Assembly (NCBI GenBank): GCA_038025085.1
Contig: CM076139.1
Coordinates: 49,580,807-49,644,806, forward strand
DNA from: Tetragonia tetragonoides
Taxonomy: Eukaryota; Streptophyta; Magnoliopsida; Caryophyllales; Aizoaceae
Reading direction: 5' to 3'
Length of the DNA: 64,000 nt
Positions 25,080-35,811 of the stretch are shown piece after piece; position 1 is the stretch's first letter; the number at the start of each line of letters is the position of its first letter. Below the pieces are notes generated by a model. The model was given only the letters and a program-made list of their open reading frames with translations, made no database searches and had not been told where the DNA came from. The translations under genes were made by a program, and so were the position numbers.

Positions 25080-26059
25080 GATGAAATGGAAATATAGGAG
25101 AAGGTAGGTAGTGATAGCAGTTGATGTTTGAGCTTCAGATCCTTCGAAATGTCCGCCCTTCTAATTCTAGGAACTCTCACTGCACAGTGTAGTCACAACG
25201 CTGCGTTTTTGTTTTAATATACAATGTGACATAAAAAAAATTGTTTTAGTGCTTTCATTGTCTAAAGTCACAAAGGTCATTGTATTTGTTTGTTGTTGAC
25301 TTGTTGAAAGACATGTTTGAAGTAGGCAAACTATTACCATCACTTTTAAATCTCTTGACCAGTTAGTTCCACTCTTTGAGGTGCTTCTAGCAAGCGCGGG
25401 AAAAAATCACTGTTGTCGAAAGTAGAATACCCTTGGTGTGAACCAAAGATTATCACCATCACTTGTACTCTCTTTTAGACAATTTCAAAATTTAGCTCTT
25501 AAACTTGTAGCAATTTTCTTCTATAAATTAATTGTTAAAGGTGATTGTGATTGTATGTATGATCCCGATCTATTTCCTTATCTTTTGATCTCATCTCGTT
25601 AGTGATACTACACTAGTATAATGGTGATTGCTTGCTTGATTAATACAAGTAATAGTATAGCCGAGTTAGCGAAGACATTCTTTTTCTAGTGAAATTCAGA
25701 ATAAAACACATTCCTAAGGCAATTACCTAAATTCATACTTCTTGCGCCAAAAAGAAAAAAGAAAAAAACTTCTTTTGCATGTATCAACCTTTTAACCACT
25801 GTCAGGCTATAACATAACTGGTCAAAAAGAGAAATTAATTTGCTCTCTACATAAGAATAACTGTATAATTTCCCAATCAATTTGTTCAGAAGTTTGACAG
25901 CTAGCGATTTAGCTAGCTAGATAGTAGTAGTAAACTGCTTCACTCTTATTTCATCACAGTCTTTAGCCTAACATTCCTATATACACATCATAAGAGATAA
26001 CTTACTTAAATTTGATTATGATTCTTTATAAAAATTTGCATATATAGATTTACATGATA
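24996..26059. other. BADC leader and upstream spacer
   Basis: This holds the BADC 5' leader and probable promoter (reading leftward) and the 3' flank of the next minus-strand gene. No other gene was recognised. Confidence 0.5.
25038..25075. repeat. (GA)n microsatellite in BADC 5' leader
   Basis: About 38 bases of alternating G and A lie roughly 43-80 bases upstream of the BADC ATG; on the coding strand this is a CT tract. CT-rich leaders are common in plant genes, and GA/CT repeats can bind BPC-type factors. Confidence 0.85.
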
Positions 26060-27957
26060 CTAGCCAAGAGTAAGCTGCAGAGTTTCTCTGAACTCTGCTC
26101 CCCTTGTTTCATTGTAAAATGTCCTGTGCTTGTTAGGCCAGTAAGTTAACCCAACACAACCCGAAATCTGCCACTCCATTGTCTTCCCTAACGCGGATTT
26201 GTCCACCTTCCAGCAGACGGTCTGTCCATACTTGTCACCTGCAAAAATGACCCCTCCTTCCCTAGTAAAAGGCCGGTTAACATTAGAGTATCGGTGTTTG
26301 AACCAAGCTCTAGGTTGAAAAAGTGACATTGGAGATGGCTTAGAAGAGAAAACCTCTCTGCCATTGCCCTTATCATGAAGGAACCAGCTCATACTCCCAC
26401 TGTCTCCAATCACAGACTCTTCAAATTTCCATGGCCTTGAGACTGATGTGGTGCTCTCCCCAGTGGCTACCCTGAACCCGAAGTTGTAGGGTAGCTCCAA
26501 AGAGCCTTCTATGCTCTTTGATTGTTCTATTTCCGTCTTTGGGTTATCGGAGGATTTGCTCACAGAGACACTCAGGATGTCTGTAGGAGGAGTCGGAGTG
26601 AGCTGCAACGACATCCTTGAAGGGAAGTGCTTTTCTGCTGCTCCTGCCCCTCTCTCCTTTAGAAGACTCTTGCTCACAAGTGGGACTACATCAAGCCTGC
26701 ATTTTTTTGATAGTTGATGCAACAAGAGGAAATTTCATTAATCCCTTCTCACATGGTGTCTATAGTGAAAGTCATCTTAGAAACTACTAGTACTATATCA
26801 AAAGAAATTAATTAGAGTACAATTTTAGTCTTATCCAATAAGTTCATGATTTTGGAGCCTTTATTCAGTTGTTATGGACTTTATTGCGAAATAGTAGACT
26901 TTGTTTAGTAGAATGATCCAATGCAAGTTTGGTTTGGTCATATGAAAACCTCCCTTATAATAACACATAATCACCTGTTTTTTAAGAAAACCTTGCAACA
27001 TGCATGAGATTTAGTTTAAAGAAAGTTGCTAAGATGTTAGAAAACAAGTTGGTCAATTCTGTAACCAGCAAAATAAAACTTACAGTAACAGAAGGCTAAC
27101 CTTATGTTGTCGATGCTGACCAGGACATCAACCCATTTCTCCTGGATAATGATCTTATAGTCTAGTTGGATCACACCCTCAAGCTGGTGGTAATTCAGAG
27201 AAAAGACTAGCTGCTCATCAGCAGAAGCATAAGAGTTCTCAATTTCCATGGTTATGACAGGGCAGTAAAGCTGAACCTTCCACAGGCCAGAAGTCGAGAA
27301 GGCATGGGAGAACAGTGGGGAAGGCCCTCTCAGGGCACGGTTATTAGCAGCTTTCAGCTCCATTTTCCAGTTTGTTATAGCGAGGTTTAGGCTTCGCATC
27401 CATTGCTCCTCCGTGTTTGACCCCATGAGCCTCAACAGCAGCTTGGAGGCTTCTCGCGATTGGGGAGTCGTTAGCTCATCAGTAAGAGCGTGCAGGCAGT
27501 TGGAGCGAAGATCAAAAGGAGCTTCATAAATGCAAACGAGGAAGACGAGGGTAAGAAAGGAGGAATTGAAGATGCCCTTTAACTCAGAAGGTGAATTTAG
27601 TTTAGGAAGCTTGAGAGGGAAACAATACTTGCTAGGACCATATTTGAGTACATCTTGGATGAAATTTACAATGAGGTCGTATGCTATATCTTCTTGAGGA
27701 TGTAAAAGCTTGGAGGAGCTAGAGAGATGATGAACTGGTTTCGACATCCAAAGGGATATTGGGAGACTGAAATTCGCGACAATAGAGAGGGATAAAGACT
27801 GCGGAGAAGGGGTTTTGGCTAGGGAGACATGGAGGGTTGCTAAGGATGAATTCGACGAGCATATGCATATCGACATGGAATCCTTCTTCCATTGAGATGG
27901 TGGGGGAAGATTTTGGATCCATGACCATATGTCAGTGTTTTTACAAGAAGCAGCCAT
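26060..27957 (-). CDS. Plant protein of unknown function, two exons
   Basis: Exon 1 is 27101-27957 and exon 2 is 26060-26696 (minus strand). A 404-bp GT-AG intron separates them, joining in phase to about 497 residues without internal stops. It starts MAASCKNTDIWSWIQNLPPP and ends RETLQLTLG. There is no signal peptide. One hydrophobic stretch (SSFLTLVFLVCIYEA, about residue 134) is too short and mixed to call a membrane segment with confidence. The C-terminal part has a conserved look, with GVIFAGDKYGQTVCWKV followed by a region rich in aromatic residues. The N-terminal half is Ser/Leu-rich. I do not recognise the family and assign no function. Long open exons and clean splice sites make it a real gene. 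Confidence 0.7.
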
Positions 27958-28752
27958 GACCTATCAATTGAAAGCCTCAGCTCTATTATCTTATCTTGTA
28001 AGTTTCCAAATATGAGCTTGGTATTTAAAGACAAACAGGAGAAGAAAAAAAAGGTTGTAGATGAGATTCCAGCAAGGTACAGAAGTCAGATATAAGCAAC
28101 TAGAGTAACTTTACTGTCAATAAAGCATGTATATATAACATAAAGCACATTACTAGTTGAAAAAATGGGACTTGTGAGTGGTAAAATCGTGCTTGATAAA
28201 TGATTCTGTCATAAGTGGACCAATTTCGGAAAATTCTGTTAGCTTAAGTTATTTGAACAGGAAGCTATATGGATGCAAGTAAGTTAATAAGTTCTTCTCC
28301 AGGTTCCTTCTGAGGTTTGTAGTACTGCATACTTTAAGCTATATGGGGTAATATGAAAGATGCTTGCTCCATTGCAAATTCTAATTATTCCTTTCAAACT
28401 CCAAGTGGGATATTACCTGATTCTTCATTGCTTAGAAGTCACAAACTCTGGACGTGGCGATTAGTTGGTGTTCCTTTTGAGTCTGGTGGGAATTGGCCTG
28501 AAATCAGGTTTTGTAGTTAATTAGCGCGATTGTTTTAACTTACTGCTTAGATTTGCAAAAGAAAAGAAAAATTAGTTATGTATTTCTTCTCTGTTAAATA
28601 TACTTTGATTAGGCTTTCTTACTTGCTATTTGTGGATCAGAAGTAAAGTTTGTGGGTCTGTACATTGTCCAATCCAGTAGAGTTTGATAGGAGTGTTGTA
28701 ACTTGTTTGATCAGATACGTTACTTTCTGAACTCTGGTGGCCTTATATATAC

Positions 28753-28835
28753 TACTCCCTCCGTTTCAAAATCTCCTACCCAGTTTCCTTTTACATCCGT
28801 TCCAAAATCTCCTACCCACTTCTCTTTCTTATCTA
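28753..28835. mobile_element. Stowaway-like MITE fragment
   Basis: TACTCCCTCCGTTTC is the well-known start of Stowaway (mariner-type) MITEs. A near copy of the following 22 bases repeats about 37 bases later. The opposite terminal repeat was not found, so only a fragment is claimed. Confidence 0.4.
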
Positions 28836-29958
28836 GACTTGATTGCATGATATTCACGAAACATGGAAAATATAGAAGGCAAAGACAGATCAAATCAGTT
28901 CCTTCCAATGAAAATTTCCAGAAAAGATATCATTTTCAGAGAGAATTCTTTCTGATTTTTAACTTGGCTTACAACATTTTTTTGTGGCAGAGGACCAACT
29001 ACCAAGTACCTGTATTTGGCATTGTTCCTTTTATAGTTATACCAACTATGTTCCATCACTTCCCTTTTGGTGAAAATAGCATTAGTGCTTGTTATGTTCT
29101 TCCTTCTCCTTTGTAATATGTTAACTTCACATCTTAAATCTCACATAGCAAAATATATTTGTTCTGTTTCCTGTGCTATGTGCACAAATGAACAGCAATT
29201 TAGTGTTAAATTTGCAGCACCAAGCTCATGAAAACCGCGCTTATTTCATCCATGGTCCGATTATAGCCTTTCTTAATCTATGTGGATATATAGCTGAAGA
29301 GCATCAGTCGTCATTGTCTTTGTTATATACCGATATAAGTTACGTTACATTACCAATACCATAGCCACCCATTTACAGAAAGGAAATGCTTGCTTAAGCA
29401 CTCAATACAAAGCTTATTGCACTTGCCCCTTTTGACTGTGTGAATTCTACAACCGGGAAGTACACGGAACTTAGCACGCAGTTTTAGATTTATAGTACTG
29501 TATTAGATTATTCTTTCATAACATGATGGTTTCAATTTAATTGAATTAAAGGCTGATAGCTACATATTTGCCTAATGCCAAGGAATATTAGTGATCTACA
29601 GTGTGATAAGAGTACACAAGAATATAATTCTAGGGACTTTGAGAGATGAGGGAAACTATATATAGACTTAGGCAAAGATTCTGAAACTCCGAATCTTATA
29701 ATTGAAGATCAAAGGTGATCTGACACTCTACTGAATCAAATTAATATGCTTTCCTTAGTTCTGAATCTTATAATTGGTTGCATTACATATGTACGTACTA
29801 GGTAAGTAGGTTCCAATGTGTCGGATAAGGCCGAACTATTATTCTCACTTTCCTTCATCCAATCATTGACGACTTGTTGGTAATGCATCACTCTCTTCTT
29901 GGAATCAAAAGCTTCATAATAGTACTATGAGTATATACTATATGGGCTGAGAAGATTC

Positions 29959-30181
29959 GTAAACTTTTATGATCAAGTTATATGTAAACTATTATGATCA
30001 AGTTATATGTAAATTGTTATGATCAAGTCATATGTAAAACTGTTATCATCAAGTTATATGTAAATGTTATCATCAAGTTATATGTAAACTTTTATGATCA
30101 AGTTATATGTAAACTGTTATATCAAGTTATATGTAAACTGTTATGATCAAGTTATATGTAAACTTTTATGATCAAGTTATA
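29959..30181. repeat. 25-bp minisatellite, nine copies
   Basis: Nine head-to-tail copies of a unit close to GTAAACTTTTATGATCAAG plus TTATAT, with scattered substitutions and one- or two-base length changes. Confidence 0.9.
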
Positions 30182-31188
30182 AAAACCTATGATCACCTTT
30201 TCTATGCCTGTTCTTCTTCTGAAGTTGTAAAAAGGCTTATGAAGGGGATTATGTTGGTTATTAGTGTTTCGGCCTAAAAGTTCTTTGCTTCAGGGGCTTA
30301 ATTGAACAAATGTAGTCCTCCAAGAAAACCACAAACCAATATACTCGTGAGCAAGAATGATCAAAACTCACATGTAAACTAAACAAACAAACAAGAACAT
30401 AACTTTGAAACAGGGGGTAGTAATTGAATCAAACTCGATTACCGTAGTGTAGGATCTGCTTAAATTTACGAACATCTTAGTTAGTTAAGTTGTATGTCTT
30501 GTGCACATAATAAATATGGTTTCGTTAAGGATCAGTGCATTTTACATACTTTCATCACGTAAACGTTTTTTTAATTTAATTTATAGGTAAAAGCTCAATT
30601 CATGTTACGGAGCTACATTTTTCCCTTGTATAAAAAGACAAAAAATTATAAAATGAAAGAGACCAAAATACTTTAAAAATGAGCTATCAGCGGAATGAAG
30701 TGTAACTCGTTATTTGAACTAATGACCAAACTTTAAAAATGAGAAGTTAGGCTCAATAAAAACTCAAAATTGTCTAAACTCTCTAAACAAACAAATATGA
30801 TCACAAGTAAAACACAGTTCAACTCTACTCAAATCAATCTGTATAACTATGTTTGGCTTAGGTGCGTTTTAGTTTACACTTATTTCCACATATGCGATAA
30901 GATAAGATCAGATCAGATCAATAGAAATTTCTTACCTTATTAGCTGAAATAAGTGATAAGAATACACCATCAAATCAATTTGACTCCTAAACTCAGCATA
31001 AACTCAAATTATACTACGAGTTTAAACAAACAAAAATGAATATAGTAAGCTCAACTCAACTCCATCGACTCAATTTTTCATAATACTAAAATTTGTTCGA
31101 CCCGACTCGACTCGACTCGACTCAATTAGTTTACCCCTTCGTTTAATGCCCATCAAATTTCTTTCATTTTTATGCTCTAACCTCTAAA

Positions 31189-31596
31189 TAGAGGTGGCCA
31201 CTGGGCCGGGCTTGGCCCAAGCTCGCATGGATCGGCCCTGGTGTGGGCCAAACTAGTGTAGAGGTGATCAGAGGCCGGGGTCCGGCACTGCTACGGCCCA
31301 CGAACTACCAGTGCAGGCTCGATCTTGCCACGAAAAAAGCCCGGGTACAGCTTCCTCCTTCATCCTCCCCAAAATTCATTATCTCTCCTTCCTCCTCCCC
31401 AAAATACATCCCTAATTCCACATTATCTCTCCTTCCTGCTCTCTAAAATACATCCCCACGGTCCAAAGCTGGCTAAGGTCCTATCAGGCCCGGGTGAACG
31501 ACCCGGCACGAGCCGGTACCTATCCATATAGGTCAGTGCCTAGTTATTACGAAGCCCGACCCACGAACGGAATGGAACGGCCCGTGACCACCTCTG
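31189..31596. mobile_element. Non-autonomous hAT element upstream of PRA1, 408 bp
   Basis: It begins TAGAGGTGGCCAC and ends GTGACCACCTCTG, an inverted pair. The flanking 8-bp repeats are CCTCTAAA (31181-31188) and CCTCTAAC (31597-31604), one mismatch. The interior is GC-rich with GGGCC-type repeats and has no transposase. It ends about 310 bases before the PRA1 start codon. Confidence 0.78.
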
Positions 31597-31842
31597 CCTC
31601 TAACCCATCACATTTTCTTCTTTTCTTTTTAGTTTTTTTTAACTCATCACATTCAAGTAATAAACTTCCAGATCATCTAACCATTGAGACATGTTATGTG
31701 GGACCCCCACCGACACCCACATTGGCAATGGCAACATACACCACCCTCCTCAACCGTCCAATTAACAGATTCAATTCACACAACACACCACCCAAAAAAT
31801 TTCCCCCATTTTTCCCTTTCTCTCTAACACACCAAATCACCA

Positions 31843-31866
31843 TCTCTCTCTCTCTCTCTCTCTCTC
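31843..31866 (+). promoter_or_regulatory. CT-repeat in PRA1 leader/promoter
   Basis: About 24 bases of CT repeat lie 41-64 bases upstream of the PRA1 ATG, a position where CT-rich leaders are common in plants. Confidence 0.5.
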
Positions 31867-31906
31867 CCCTTAACTTTCTCTTTCCTCACCGTGGTCCGCC
31901 GGAAAA

Positions 31907-32542
31907 ATGTCATCACCGGCGACCCTCCCAATCTCAAACCAACCCCAAACCACCACAACAACCACCACTCCCACCCCAATCACCGCCTTCCTCCACCGCT
32001 TCACCACCTCTCTCCGCCAAGGCTTCGCTCTTCGCCGCCCTTATGCCGAACTCATCGACCGTACCGCTTTCTCTCGCCCTGAAAACCTAACCGACGCTTT
32101 AACCCGTATCCGTAAAAACATCACTTATTTCCGTGTCAATTATCTCTCTCTCCTCGCTGCTGTTCTCGCTTTCTCTCTCATCTCTCACCCTTTCTCTCTC
32201 CTCGTCCTTCTCTCTCTCCTCGCCGCGTGGTTCTTCCTCTACCTTTTCCGCCCTTCTGATTCACCTCTCGTCATTTTTGGTCGAACTTTCTCCGATCGTG
32301 AAACCCTAGCTCTTCTAATCGTTTCGACGATTGTTGTTGTCTTTTTGACGACTGTCGGATCTTTACTTATCTCGGCTGTTCTTGTTGGTGTTGCCATCAT
32401 TTGTGTTCATGGTGCTTTTAGGGTTCCTGAGGATTTGTTCTTGGATGATCAGGAGACTGGCGGTGCCAATTCCGGTTTGTTGTCGTTCCTCGGTGGCGCC
32501 GCACAATCTGCTGCTGCTGCTGGTGTAGCTGGGAGGGTTTGA
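31907..32542 (+). CDS. PRA1: PRA1 family protein (prenylated Rab acceptor)
   Basis: A single intron-free frame of 211 residues. The N-terminus is Thr/Pro-rich and followed by FALRRPYAELIDRTAFSRP and ALTRIRKNITYFRVNYL, the conserved PRA1 core before the membrane part. Two hydrophobic blocks follow (about residues 80-116 and 131-168), split by RPSDSPLVIFGRTFSDRE, matching the paired-helix PRA1 fold. The tail contains HGAFRVPEDLFLDDQE, the acidic conserved end, then a Gly/Ala-rich C-terminus. PRA1 proteins sit in ER, Golgi and endosomal membranes and act with Rab GTPases in vesicle traffic. The layout is closest to the plant PRA1.B group. The ATG chosen follows a CT-rich leader and gives the usual family length. 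A decayed copy of its 3' part lies downstream. Confidence 0.93.
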   Translation: MSSPATLPISNQPQTTTTTTTPTPITAFLHRFTTSLRQGFALRRPYAELIDRTAFSRPENLTDALTRIRKNITYFRVNYLSLLAAVLAFSLISHPFSLLVLLSLLAAWFFLYLFRPSDSPLVIFGRTFSDRETLALLIVSTIVVVFLTTVGSLLISAVLVGVAIICVHGAFRVPEDLFLDDQETGGANSGLLSFLGGAAQSAAAAGVAGRV

Positions 32543-34309
32543 TTTCATGAATTTGAGGTTTGTTGGATCTAAATTGATGTTATAGGAAATTTGAGGGGGT
32601 TAGGGTTTTGATGTTTACTATGTTTGTAGGTAATATTTGATCTGGATCGAGAATGTGAAAATCTGGATCTTATTTTTGTAATTGAATTGCTGTTGAATCC
32701 ATATCACTTGTTCGCAATTAAGTGTAATTTCTTTCGCTTAGTTTTTTCTTAATGATGAATTTGTTATCTTTAATTCGAATTCATCTTGAAATTCTTGAAA
32801 TGAATTTGATCAATTGCCTCGCGTTTCAGTCTAATTTCTTTTGTTTAGTATCTTTAATTATAATTCATTTTTGTCTGAGTTTCATTTCTAAGTAGCTTGT
32901 TGTGTAACTAGTGGATAATCCATGAGAAATTAGGGACGAAAGATTTTGGCTTGTGATCAATAATTTCGCATTTCTAAGTGCATTGCCTTTTCTTTTTTAA
33001 ATGGAATGAACTTGCTGTATTGTTTTTTAGTATTTATTATATTTCAATGCAATTAAGAACTTTCATAAATTGTGGGTTGATAACCATTCTTGAGACGTTG
33101 CCGGTGTATGTGTACTACTGGCAGCTTCACCATCTGAGGACTGGAGGTGTCAGCTACCATTATTATTTTGTAATATTGCCTTAGTTGTCTGTTTCATTAT
33201 GCTTGTGTTTCTTCAATTTATTCTTCTGTCGGATGGGATGGATTCGAGGTCCAGTATGTTGATGGACTAGAACTGCTTTGATGATTTTGACAGTGAAAGG
33301 AGGATATTTAGATGTATCTGCTTTAGAAATTAAGGGTTAGGATTCGAGCTACTCTGAAGTCTGTTGTAGGCATTTTGATCTAGATGTAGAAAATCTAGAT
33401 CTGATTGTTGTCTTAACTCGTTCTCTAAGCACCTGTTTAGCATTGAATTACTTTTATTTTCTTTATCTGCTGATAAATTGAGAAGCTATTTTGCCTTCTA
33501 GCTGATCACAAATTTGTTGCTATGGCCTCATTTACAGGCTGAGGTGGTAATTATTTTTGAGTTTCTTCACTTCAACTTTATTATTGCATCAGATGCGTCA
33601 TGGTTTGCTAATTGCTATGCATATGACTTGCTGTATTATCCTGTGAGAATCTTGTGAGAGTGAATTTTGAAATATTGGGGCTCTCTGCTCCGGATACTGA
33701 AATGCCATAAAGCAACATTAGTTTAAAAGATTATAGTGGCTCTAATTATTCAAACTGTTATTAAAATGTGAGCAATTTTGTCTTCTGCCTATAAGTGCTG
33801 TTTCAGCTGTTAGTAACTGTAAACAGATGGTGAGTGTCTTTTCCTTTGTGGTCTATTACTGAAGGCCGTGCTGCCTTTATGCCTTTAATTGGATTGCCAA
33901 GCTGAGGAGGATCTGGTTGGTGATAGTATGGGGGCTAGATCTTTGATAACAATGGCAGTGAAAAGATACTAGGATAAGTTCATATAGGGTCACGGTCACT
34001 AAGCAGCCTGTCTCTTGTCTGTGTGGTGAACACTGTAGGGCTGATGGACTAACTGAAACTCTGGCTTTGAAAGTTACCATGGATTGCAATGACTGTCAAC
34101 AATTCAATATTTCCGTTTAATAGCTATTTAACAGGATTTGCCTTCGTTAAGGTAATGTGTTCAAGGCTTCTTGTTTCCTGTTACCTTAGTTTTACCCTGT
34201 GCCAAAAGGTGACTGAGTTTAAAGCCAAGCTAAGTTCTGAATTTGAAGAGACTACAAGGTGGAGGAAGGTTCTGGGTGCTTTTTGCTGTGCCAAAAGGCG
34301 GCTTTACTA
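32543..34309. other. PRA1 3' flank (copy A of a local duplication)
   Basis: No gene. The stretch from within the PRA1 C-terminal coding region to about 33940 is the source-like copy of the segment that reappears, diverged, at about 34310-35670. Confidence 0.55.
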
Positions 34310-35670
34310 CTGTTAGATCACCTCTTATCTCTGCTGTTCTATTCGCAGTCACCATTATTTGTGTCTATGGCACGTTCTGAGTTCCTAAAGATCACTTCTT
34401 GGATGATCAGGAGCCCTCCCCCCCCCACTGGCCGAATTATTGTCCTTCCTTGGTGATGTCGTACCCTCCGCCTATGCTCCCCTCCACCCTTGCTGTTGCT
34501 TGAAGAGTTTTCTTTGAGGTTTGAGCTTCCCTTTTTGCGTGACTTGTTGGATCTATTAAATTGATAGGAAATTGGGGGTTGGTGGGGGGGGGGGGGAGAG
34601 GGAGGAGCGAGATGGCTTGGGGCTTGTTTTACTCCATTTGTAGGCAACTAGGTATGTTGATATGGTGGACGTGGACCTCAGGATCTTATTTTTGCAATAG
34701 ATTTGCTTTGGTCACTTTGTTTGTGTTAAAGTATGATTAAATGATTAAATTTTGTTTAGTTTTCAATTTGATGAGTTTGCTATTTTCATTTATAGTTCAT
34801 TAATGCCCTAGCTGCATTTCTTCGTAGCTTATGTCATATGTGGTTTATCTATGAGAAATTGGGGGCTCGAGACTCTTTCTTGAGATGCTCCCTGTATATG
34901 CGTTGGGGTTCGATTTATTTTTGCTTTTTATCACTTGTTCCTCGTTGAAGTGTAATTTCGTTTAAATTTTCTCATTTGGTGGAATGAACTTTGCTATTTT
35001 GGTTTGTAGTTTTCTGTTGCATTGGTTGCGAGTAAATCTTTTGATACAGTGAGGTTTGGTAACCTTTTTTCATATGTTGATTAGTACATATGCACTGACA
35101 GTTTCTGTTTCTCATTGGTGGACAAGTGAAATGCCGTTGGTTTTTTTGGCAACATTGCTTTAGTTGTCTGAACAGTCTTTGATGTTTCATCACTAGTATG
35201 TATGTTCATTTGAATAGATGTTTTCTCTATTGTAGTCATTTGAGCTAGATCAAGACAAAATCTGGATCTGATTTTCATAGCAGCTCACTCTGAATCTCTT
35301 CCTTCATGTTGAAGTGTAATTTCTTTGGGAGTTGGTCGTGATTAATCCCTTTACTTTTAAGTTTCTTGATTTCTCCCCGTGCATGCTTTATGCATATGGT
35401 GTTGAGGATTATTCTGTGGGGAACCTTCTGAGAGTGGATACTCGCCACTTACAAACTAGGGGCTCTGTTTCTGATAGCTGGAACATTGGAATGCCAATGA
35501 CTAGATTTGAGCTCTCTCTTCTGGGGCTTTCTATTTTTGCTACTTCAGCACTATTCAGGAATGATTAATGACTGCCATTTCATGTGTTGTGTGTTACTGA
35601 AGGTCCGCATGCTATGAACTTCTATTATAGCGGATTGTCAAGCTGAGGAGTATTATAGAGGCACTACTTA
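34310..35670 (+). pseudogene. Truncated, decayed duplicate of PRA1 3' end and flank
   Basis: From about 34320 the sequence translates as a broken PRA1 tail: TIICVYGTF, a stop, then VPKDHFLDDQE, compared with AIICVHGAFRVPEDLFLDDQE in the intact gene. A frame break in the C-run near 34420 and a truncated end follow. Similarity carries on into the 3' flank in the same order: GGATCTTATTTTTG (34681), TATGAGAAATT (34851), GCTTTAGTTGTCTG (35157), AATCTGGATCTGATT (35260) and GTCAAGCTGAGGAG (35636). This is therefore a DNA-level tandem duplication, not a retrocopy. It lacks the N-terminal two thirds and cannot encode PRA1. Confidence 0.75.
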
Positions 35671-35811
35671 ATGTTACGAAATCAAATAGAATGCTAAGAA
35701 GCGTAGGGTCTTGTGTCTTTACATGACTTGCATTTCTCAGGGAAGCTTCACGGCATGGATCATATGAAGCGTCAGCAACTCATTTTTGTTCATCTTTGGG
35801 TATGCGTTTAT

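Larger units (their letters stand above)
27958..31188. other. Intergenic spacer with MITE trace and minisatellite
   Basis: No gene was recognised. It includes a Stowaway-like end at 28753-28835, a 25-bp minisatellite at 29959-30181, and AT-rich sequence. Short frames at 28703-29116 and 29173-29364 show no family features. Confidence 0.5.

Noticed and set aside
28703..29116. 137-codon frame in the 28-29 kb spacer
   Set aside because: It begins in a Stowaway-like MITE fragment, has no recognisable domain and no splice context.
29959..30181. Regular repeats resembling a CRISPR array
   Set aside because: Units abut without unique spacers, and the DNA is a plant nuclear sequence; this is a minisatellite.
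31494..32090. 198-codon frame overlapping the PRA1 start
   Set aside because: It lies in another frame of the PRA1 leader and coding sequence, is low complexity, and has no family match; PRA1 explains the region.
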